The translations under genes were made by a program, and so were the position numbers. This document shows positions 45,761-50,741 of a DNA stretch of 50,741 bases, piece after piece (positions within the stretch are counted from its first letter, which is position 1; each line of letters begins with the position of its first letter). Source of the stretch: an uncultured Bacteroidota bacterium (lineage in GTDB: Bacteria; Bacteroidota; Bacteroidia; AKYH767-A; OLB10); assembly GCA_900696575.1 (NCBI GenBank), contig CAADHD010000002.1, forward strand, positions 1 through 50,741, in the 5' to 3' direction. A model generated the notes under the pieces. It saw nothing but the letters and a program-made list of their open reading frames with translations. It was not told the DNA's origin and made no database searches.

Positions 45761-46438
45761 ATGAGTAAGAAGATTAAAATACTTTTAGTTGATGATGAGC
45801 CGGATATCCTTGAGTTCATGGAGTATAACCTTATTAAGGAAGGTTATGATGTAATTCTGGGCAAGAACGGTAAAGAAGCTGTTGATCTCGCAAGGCTTGA
45901 AAAACCTGATTTGATTATTCTGGATATTATGATGCCGGTAATGGATGGAATTGAGGCTTGCCGTCAAATCAGAAATACCCCCGGATTAAAAGATGTGCTT
46001 ATTGCATTTCTGACAGCCCGCAATGAAGATTATTCGCAGATTGCAGGATTTGATGTTGGCGCTGATGATTATATCGGCAAACCCATCAAACCGCGTGTTA
46101 TGCTCAGTCGTATTAAAGCGCTGCTCCGAAGACTAAACGGTGTGCATTCAGAAGTTACCACCAAAATAGGAGGTATTGAAATTGACCGTGAAAAATATCT
46201 TGCTTTCCGTGATGGGAATGCCATCTCCTTTCCGCGCAAGGAATTTGAATTGCTTGCCCTGCTTACTTCCAAACCCGGTAAAGTTTTTACCCGCGATGAC
46301 ATTTTAGCACGCGTTTGGGGCAATGATGTAGTGGTTGGCGACCGTACTATTGATGTACACATCCGCAAAATCCGTGAAAAGTTAGGTGATGAATCTATAA
46401 AAACAGTTAAAGGTATTGGCTACAAGTTCGATATCTGA
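45761..46438 (+). CDS. phoB: OmpR/PhoB-family response regulator
   Basis: A 225-residue transcription factor: receiver domain (acidic pocket Asp11/Asp12, phospho-acceptor Asp55 in LILDIMMPVMDG, Lys in IGKPIKPR) and C-terminal winged-helix DNA-binding domain (FPRKEFELLALLTSKPGKVF ... RTIDVHIRKIREKLG ... VKGIGYKFDI). The overall form is that of PhoB in Bacteroidota, and the next gene is the cognate-type kinase. A Pho-box-like repeat just upstream suggests autoregulation. The name phoB is by resemblance, not proof of phosphate control. Confidence 0.85.
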   Translation: MSKKIKILLVDDEPDILEFMEYNLIKEGYDVILGKNGKEAVDLARLEKPDLIILDIMMPVMDGIEACRQIRNTPGLKDVLIAFLTARNEDYSQIAGFDVGADDYIGKPIKPRVMLSRIKALLRRLNGVHSEVTTKIGGIEIDREKYLAFRDGNAISFPRKEFELLALLTSKPGKVFTRDDILARVWGNDVVVGDRTIDVHIRKIREKLGDESIKTVKGIGYKFDI

Positions 46439-46485
46439 CCTGATAGGTTCTGATTGGTTTTCTTTGCTGCTGATTAGCATGAACC

Positions 46486-47523
46486 ATGAAAGATGCCGGA
46501 AAACTTATTTATAAATCCGGGTTTGCTTTTTCAATTTCATTATTTGTAGTTCTGCTATTATTATCATTCCGGTTTTTCACTCATATCCCGATCAGCCTAT
46601 TACATATTTTCATCTCCTCGGTTTCTGTTTTTCTGATAACTTTTATGCTTCAGGACTTTTTTACAAAAAAAATTCACCGCGAACTCAAAACGGTTTATCA
46701 GAATATTTTGAGAATTACCTCCCACCAATCCATCGGTAAAAAAATAAGGGATGAGGAAATTATTCCTGAAATAAACCGCATGCTCGAAGAGTGGGAAAAA
46801 AACAAAGAGGATGAAATTGTACAACTGAAAAAATTAGAAACCTTCCGCAAAGAATTTTTAAGCAATGTTTCGCACGAATTGAAAACACCCATCTTCAGCG
46901 TGCAGGGTTATATTCATACATTGATTGACGGAGGCATTGACGACCCGGACGTAAACATCCATTACCTGAACAAAGCATCGCGCAGCCTCGACCGCCTTAT
47001 AGCCATTGTTGAAGATCTTGAATCCATTTCAAAGTTTGAGTCAGGAAATCTGAATCTTGAAGTGAGAATTTTTGACATTTGCGATTTATGCCGCGATGTA
47101 ATGGACTCGCTCGAACTGAAAGCTCAGGAAAGAAAAATTACCTTTCAAACAAGCCCCGGCCTGAATAAGCAGGTTTATGTTAATGCCGATAAAGAGCGTA
47201 TCAGGCAGGTGCTTGTTAACCTCGCGGTTAATTCCATTAAATATGGAAAAGAAGGAGGTAAGACCATCATTTCTGTTGATGACAGCGCTGACCCGGTAAT
47301 TGTACATGTTGAAGATGATGGCATAGGCATAGGCAAAGAACATCTTCCCAGATTGTTCGAGCGATTTTATAGAGTTGACAAATCACGTTCCCGCGAGCAG
47401 GGAGGAACCGGACTCGGGCTGGCCATCGTTAAGCATATTATGGAAGCCCATAACCAAAAAGTAAGTGTTACCAGCGAGCCGGGCAAAGGCAGCATCTTTT
47501 CCTTTACGCTGGCAAAAGGCTAA
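46486..47523 (+). CDS. phoR: PhoR-like sensor histidine kinase
   Basis: A 345-residue kinase with two N-terminal membrane helices (about 10-27 and 33-55) separated by a very short loop, so sensing is probably within the membrane or cytoplasm rather than periplasmic. The H-box is FLSNVSHELKTPIFSVQGY with phospho-acceptor His130. The ATPase domain shows N-box VNLAVNSIKYG, G1 VEDDGIGIG, F-box LFERFYRVDKSRS and G2 GGTGLGLAIVKHI. It follows the response regulator by 47 bases. The name is by resemblance and position. Confidence 0.85.
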   Translation: MKDAGKLIYKSGFAFSISLFVVLLLLSFRFFTHIPISLLHIFISSVSVFLITFMLQDFFTKKIHRELKTVYQNILRITSHQSIGKKIRDEEIIPEINRMLEEWEKNKEDEIVQLKKLETFRKEFLSNVSHELKTPIFSVQGYIHTLIDGGIDDPDVNIHYLNKASRSLDRLIAIVEDLESISKFESGNLNLEVRIFDICDLCRDVMDSLELKAQERKITFQTSPGLNKQVYVNADKERIRQVLVNLAVNSIKYGKEGGKTIISVDDSADPVIVHVEDDGIGIGKEHLPRLFERFYRVDKSRSREQGGTGLGLAIVKHIMEAHNQKVSVTSEPGKGSIFSFTLAKG

Positions 47524-47544
47524 ACACTGAAGTTTTACTTGCGT

Positions 47545-47552
47545 TACTTTTA
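47545..47552 (+). promoter_or_regulatory. Putative -7 box for nuoD
   Basis: TACTTTTA, one mismatch at the last base, 12 nt before ATG 47565. Confidence 0.4.
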
Positions 47553-47564
47553 CCGCCTCAAATT

Positions 47565-48680
47565 ATGCTTCAGGAAATTGGTACAACCGGTCAGGGCGAT
47601 CTTATCATCAATGTAGGGCCGCAGCACCCTTCAACACATGGAGTGTTGCATCTGGTAATAACTCTGAATGGCGAAACCGTAAAAAAAGTAGAACCGCACT
47701 TAGGATATATCCATCGCTCAATCGAAAAGATGTGTGAAAGTTTAACCTACCGGCAATTCATCTATTCAACCAGCCGGATGGATTACCTTTCTTCTCATAT
47801 AAATAATCATGGATGCGCATTGTGTGTGGAGAAAGGTTTGCAACTCGAAATTCCGGAGCGCGCAAAAGTGATTCGTGTACTGATGGATGAACTTACGCGA
47901 ATGGCATCGCACTGCCTGTGGTGGGGTGCTTTGGCAATGGATGTTGGCGCTATCACTCCTTTCTTTCATGCATTCCGCGAACGCGAAATGCTCAACGACC
48001 TGATGGAAGAAACCTGCGGAGCAAGACTTACCATGAATTACATGGTTCCGGGCGGAGTCATGTTCGATTTACATCCCAATTTTCAGAAACGTGTGCATGA
48101 ATTCATCAAACTATTTAAATCAAAGATTGATGAGTACGATGAACTGGTAACCTTTAATCCCATATTTATTCAGCGGATGAAAGGTATTGGCTTCCTTTCA
48201 AAAGAAGAGGCCATTTCTTATGGTTGCAGCGGCCCGACTGCCAGAGCAAGCGGAGTGCAATGTGACATCCGCAAACTCTATCCTTACGAAGTGTATGACA
48301 AAGTTCAGTTTGATGAAATTATTGAGACCGATGGCGATTGTTATGCCCGTTATCTTGTGCGCATGAAAGAACTGAAGCAGTCGCTTAGCATTGTTGAACA
48401 GTTGATTGACAATATACCCGAAGGCGATTTTCAGGCAAAAACCAAAGCTGTACTCAAATTACCCAAAGGTGAGTTTTACACCCGCGTGGAAACAGCACGT
48501 GGCGAATTCGGGGTTTACATTGTGAGCGAAGGCGGGACCACTCCTTACAGAATCAAATTCCGTTCACCGGGATTTTCCAATCTCTCCGCCCTGGATCACA
48601 TGACCCGTGGGCAGAAAATTGGTGACCTCGTTGCCATAATGGGTACACTCGACCTTGTGATTCCCGACATTGACCGCTGA
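47565..48680 (+). CDS. nuoD: NADH-quinone oxidoreductase subunit D (49-kDa), solitary
   Basis: Quinone-site subunit of complex I. The 371-residue protein has VGPQHPSTHGVLHL, HLGYIHRSIEKM, SRMDYLSSHINNHG, ITPFFHAFREREM, SGPTARASGVQCDIRK and ends in DLVIPDIDR, all subunit D signatures. The C-terminal DPCxxC of [NiFe] hydrogenases is absent; a CALC (in HGCALCVEK) sits where NuoD has the YAMAVE segment, not at the hydrogenase ligand position. No other nuo gene lies in the window; its neighbours are phoR and a receiver protein. It has a plausible promoter of its own. Confidence 0.92.
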   Translation: MLQEIGTTGQGDLIINVGPQHPSTHGVLHLVITLNGETVKKVEPHLGYIHRSIEKMCESLTYRQFIYSTSRMDYLSSHINNHGCALCVEKGLQLEIPERAKVIRVLMDELTRMASHCLWWGALAMDVGAITPFFHAFREREMLNDLMEETCGARLTMNYMVPGGVMFDLHPNFQKRVHEFIKLFKSKIDEYDELVTFNPIFIQRMKGIGFLSKEEAISYGCSGPTARASGVQCDIRKLYPYEVYDKVQFDEIIETDGDCYARYLVRMKELKQSLSIVEQLIDNIPEGDFQAKTKAVLKLPKGEFYTRVETARGEFGVYIVSEGGTTPYRIKFRSPGFSNLSALDHMTRGQKIGDLVAIMGTLDLVIPDIDR

Positions 48681-48682
48681 TC

Positions 48683-48701
48683 GCTTAACAATTTGTTAAT
48701 C
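48683..48701 (+). promoter_or_regulatory. Second copy of the phoB upstream element, palindromic
   Basis: GCTTAACAATTTGTTAATC shares its first 12 bases with 45708-45719. Here TTAACAA-T-TTGTTAA (48685-48699) is a perfect inverted repeat. It lies 57 bases before the receiver gene start. A box-like ATACTTG near 48734-48740 could be the promoter. Confidence 0.4.
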
Positions 48702-48757
48702 TGCCAGTAATTCCAGCGAAACCTTCTGTCGGCATACTTGCAAAAATCTTATCAGGT

Positions 48758-49159
48758 ATGGCAGAGTCGAAGCGTTTTAAAGTTCTGGTTGTTGATGATG
48801 AACCTGAAATACTTGAACTGCTTCAATACAATTTCAACAAGAAAGGCCTCGAAGTAGCTGTTGCCCGCAATGGCCAGGAAGGTCTCGAAATGATTGAGCA
48901 GGATCCGCCTCAGATTATTGTCCTTGACATTATGATGCCTGTAATGAACGGTATTGAAATGTGCAGGCAATTACGGCAGCATGAACAGTTCAGAAGTATC
49001 CCCATTCTTTTTCTTAGTGCAACCAATGATGATATGCTGATTCTTTCAGCCATGAGCGCTGGTGGAAATCATTTCGTTTCGAAACCCATCCGCTTAAATT
49101 TGCTTTTCGAATTGGTGAGCAACCTTTACAATGAATTTAAAAACCGCGGAGCAGCCTGA
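48758..49159 (+). CDS. Stand-alone response-regulator receiver protein
   Basis: A 133-residue single receiver domain with acidic pocket Asp13/Asp14, phospho-acceptor Asp57 (VLDIMMPVMNG), Ser/Thr of LSATNDD and Lys in VSKPIRLN. No output domain. It closely resembles the receiver half of the phoB-like protein (shared VDDEP, VLDIMMPVMNGIEMCRQLR-type segments), 3 kb upstream. The stop shares a base with the sixA start (TGATG), so the two are co-translated. Possibly a phosphorelay intermediate. Confidence 0.88.
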   Translation: MAESKRFKVLVVDDEPEILELLQYNFNKKGLEVAVARNGQEGLEMIEQDPPQIIVLDIMMPVMNGIEMCRQLRQHEQFRSIPILFLSATNDDMLILSAMSAGGNHFVSKPIRLNLLFELVSNLYNEFKNRGAA

Positions 49160-49662
49160 TGAATAAACTTTATTTGGTACGTCATGCTAAATCTTCAAAA
49201 TCAATTCCTGAATTAAAGGACATTGACCGCCCGCTTACCGAAAGGGGTTATCATGATGCCCGTAATACCGCAAAGCAACTGGCACAGAAAAAAATCAAAC
49301 CCGATTTGATGATATCAAGCCCTGCCGTACGTGCCATTACTACTTCGCTCATCTTCGCTCAGGAATTAAAGTATCCTTATGCCGAAATCAGGTTGAATGA
49401 AGATTTATACAGTGATGACTTTAAGAAAATTATCAAAGTCATTGAATCCATCAAACCGGAGTATAAAAACGTTTTCATATTTGGCCATAATCCGGCTTTT
49501 GAAAACTTGGCTAAACATATCTCATCAATAAAAATTGCTGAAATTAAAACTTCCGATGTTTTATGTTTTGAATTGGGCGATCAAATCAAGCTGTCTAAAA
49601 AGAAGCATAAACTTATAGCTTCCTTTTCAGCCGAAAAATCTGCTGCCAAAATGAAAAAATAA
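49159..49662 (+). CDS. sixA: SixA-type phosphohistidine phosphatase
   Basis: A 167-residue histidine-phosphatase-superfamily protein. The RHG motif is LVRHAKSS (His9), followed by DRPLTERGYHDARN, SSPAVRAITTS, and the second catalytic histidine FGHNPAFEN (His110). SixA removes phosphate from histidine phosphotransfer domains in phosphorelays. Its coupling to a stand-alone receiver gene (overlap of one base) fits a signalling role. C-terminal tail is Lys-rich. Confidence 0.86.
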   Translation: MNKLYLVRHAKSSKSIPELKDIDRPLTERGYHDARNTAKQLAQKKIKPDLMISSPAVRAITTSLIFAQELKYPYAEIRLNEDLYSDDFKKIIKVIESIKPEYKNVFIFGHNPAFENLAKHISSIKIAEIKTSDVLCFELGDQIKLSKKKHKLIASFSAEKSAAKMKK

Positions 49663-49679
49663 ATTTCAGGTTTTTACTG

Positions 49680-50456
49680 TTACGGAATGCATCCTGCTAT
49701 CAGTCGCGCTATTTCCGGAAAACAGTTTTTCATAATTTCAGCAGCGTTATTGCTGTCTGAGGGAAATGTGGACATAGCATAACTTCCTGCTAATTGTTTT
49801 CCTTTGTAATCATATACCGAAAAATGAATCATCAGCTCGCGCTGATATACTTTATTGGCTATATCAAGGCAGTTTTTATAATTCGTTTTAATTTCAAACT
49901 GATTTAAAAAAACAAATATATCTGTTCCGTAGGTTGAAAACAGCCTCTCTAAAATTTCCGGCTTGTTGATTACCGCATTCATATACCTTGCATCGGGTGG
50001 TACAACATGATAATTATGTGCAGTTCTCGAATCGGTATTCTCTTTACTTAACTTTTTCAATGCTTTGTTAACCGAATCAGCACGCTCTTTCTGAACCGGC
50101 AGCGGCATGGCTTTTTCATATCGGTAACCTGTTTTACTGTAAGCCATCATCAGCGCTTCTTTTAATTCAGGCAATGAATCGGCATCATTCAACAAAGAAA
50201 TACACGACCTGAATGAACCTATAGCATGTTGAACATACAAATCAACCGTTTTGCGAAACGACTCTCGCACCTTCTGAGGTTCTTGCCGTGTGGCTTCCAT
50301 GATGTCATGATCAGCGTCCGACAAATAAAACTGCGGATCATACGGAATTATCATGATGCGATGTGTTAGGCCGCTGTCCGGTGGCGCTGAAAAACAAGTT
50401 GCCGCAACCGGCATACTGAAAGTTAATGTTAAAGCAAAGAATGAAAAAATTCTCAT
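49680..50456 (-). CDS. Secreted protein of unknown function
   Basis: A 258-residue protein with a signal peptide (MRIFSFFALTLTFSMPVAATCFS). I do not recognise a named domain. It has a hydrophobic start to the mature part (HRIMIIPYDPQFYLSDADHD), a central helical region with acidic and basic stretches, and IFVFLNQFEIKTNY, MIHFSVYDYKGKQLAG near the end, resembling a beta-strand-rich C-terminal half. It is convergent with sixA. The ATG is 4 nt after an exact -7 box. Confidence 0.7.
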   Translation of the reverse strand: MRIFSFFALTLTFSMPVAATCFSAPPDSGLTHRIMIIPYDPQFYLSDADHDIMEATRQEPQKVRESFRKTVDLYVQHAIGSFRSCISLLNDADSLPELKEALMMAYSKTGYRYEKAMPLPVQKERADSVNKALKKLSKENTDSRTAHNYHVVPPDARYMNAVINKPEILERLFSTYGTDIFVFLNQFEIKTNYKNCLDIANKVYQRELMIHFSVYDYKGKQLAGSYAMSTFPSDSNNAAEIMKNCFPEIARLIAGCIP

Positions 50457-50460
50457 TTTA

Positions 50461-50468
50461 CAAAGGTA
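50461..50468 (-). promoter_or_regulatory. Promoter -7 box for the secreted unknown gene
   Basis: TACCTTTG on the minus strand, exact match, then TAAA and the ATG at 50456. Confidence 0.62.
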
Positions 50469-50550
50469 TTTTTATACAAAGGGTATTCAGATGCTTTGAT
50501 TCAGCAGATTATCAACAATTCATTGATTGATACTTTTCAGTTTGGCAATA

Positions 50551-50593
50551 AAACAAAACCCCCTCCCGATTTTCCGGGAGGGGGTTTTGTTTT
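50551..50593 (-). terminator. Strong terminator of the right-hand T9SS gene
   Basis: An 18-bp perfect stem (50551-50568 with 50575-50592, core CCCCCTCCCG/CGGGAGGGGG), 6-nt loop. The A-rich 5' arm becomes the T-tail when read on the minus strand; the plus strand also has a T-rich tail, so it may be bidirectional. Confidence 0.92.
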
Positions 50594-50610
50594 AAATTAT
50601 TGACCGTAGA

Positions 50611-50741
50611 TTACTCTACAATCAGCTTCTGTACTTCTGTTCCTGAATTGGAGCGAAGCTCAATCAGGTACATGCCTTTGGCAAGGTCGTTCAGGTTTAC
50701 ATCCATCTGATGTACGCCTGACCGGGCTGTTGTTACCATGC
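50611..50741 (-). CDS. C-terminal end of a T9SS cargo protein (partial)
   Basis: The minus strand from the window edge encodes the end of a type A sorting domain: SGVHQMDVNLNDLAKGMYLI followed by ELRSNSGTEVQKLIVE and a TAA stop at 50613-50611. The pattern (V-N-L-x-x-L-x-x-G-x-Y ... x-K-L-x-V-x at the very end) is the T9SS C-terminal signal. The rest of the gene lies beyond the window. The strong terminator follows 18 bases later. Confidence 0.85.
   Translation of the reverse strand, partial: MVTTARSGVHQMDVNLNDLAKGMYLIELRSNSGTEVQKLIVE

Noticed and set aside
47565-48680. Group 4 [NiFe]-hydrogenase large subunit instead of NuoD
   Set aside because: No C-terminal DPCxxC; the CALC is in the wrong place; the ending DLVIPDIDR matches NuoD.

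Overview
The window is chromosomal DNA of a free-living member of the Bacteroidota, probably near the Chitinophagales/Sphingobacteriia; the exact order cannot be read from the sequence. The evidence is a recurring TAnnTT(T/C)G promoter box (the Bacteroidota -7 element), three proteins with type IX secretion (T9SS) C-terminal sorting domains, a DUF4249 lipoprotein, CHU_C-type Ig repeats, a DUF349 protein, a six-domain ribosomal protein S1, a FucP-type sugar transporter, few Shine-Dalgarno sequences and moderate GC. I see no insertion sequence, prophage, CRISPR array, defence island or rRNA operon. Nearly every stretch over 300 bases carries a gene.

Layout. 0.3-5.2 kb: rpsA with a strong terminator, a 2H phosphoesterase, a CCG-type Fe-S protein, a cysteine-less thioredoxin-fold protein and a small conserved protein. 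5.3-9.8 kb: two tandem large T9SS cargo proteins. 9.8-14 kb: a VOC protein, an MFS sugar transporter and aconitase. 14.1-18 kb, minus strand: a tight operon sppA - coiled-coil/SHOCT protein - enoyl-CoA hydratase - crcB/fluC - DUF190. 18-20.7 kb: folK, a deoxynucleoside kinase and an OmpA-family porin. 20.8-27.1 kb, minus strand: trxB, a DUF4249 lipoprotein, a BNR/YCF48-like propeller, a NhaD-like antiporter and a DUF349 protein. 27.3-33.4 kb: a TMTC-like TPR membrane protein, a small hypothetical protein, lipB with a serine hydrolase, a frameshifted YjdI-CDGSH Fe-S gene, YceI and an odd alpha/beta hydrolase. 33.4-39.7 kb: dnaG, a methyltransferase, tRNA-Leu(TAG), tig, clpP and clpX. 39.7-45.6 kb: folA, a lipoprotein, a GT9 glycosyltransferase, a DUF2807 lipoprotein, mutY, thyA and a YgiD-type dioxygenase. 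45.7-49.7 kb: a PhoB/PhoR-like two-component system, a solitary nuoD, a stand-alone receiver protein and SixA. 49.7-50.7 kb: an unknown secreted protein and the 3' end of a third T9SS cargo gene.

How the genes fit together. Folate and thymidylate supply is represented by folK, dNK, folA and thyA; protein quality control by tig-clpPX and sppA; DNA maintenance by dnaG and mutY; central metabolism by aconitase, nuoD and lipB. Most content is housekeeping.

Most notable observations. (1) Eight genes have a TAnnTT(T/C)G-like box exactly 4 nt before the start codon, which suggests leaderless transcripts and corrects three starts to GTG. (2) A YjdI-CDGSH fusion gene is split by a one-base frameshift and its first half has no standard start codon. 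(3) A phoB-like gene and a truncated receiver paralogue 3 kb away share a 12-nt upstream element; the second copy is coupled to sixA. (4) Two enzyme-fold proteins lack their canonical catalytic residues. I did not find a convincing new multi-gene system.
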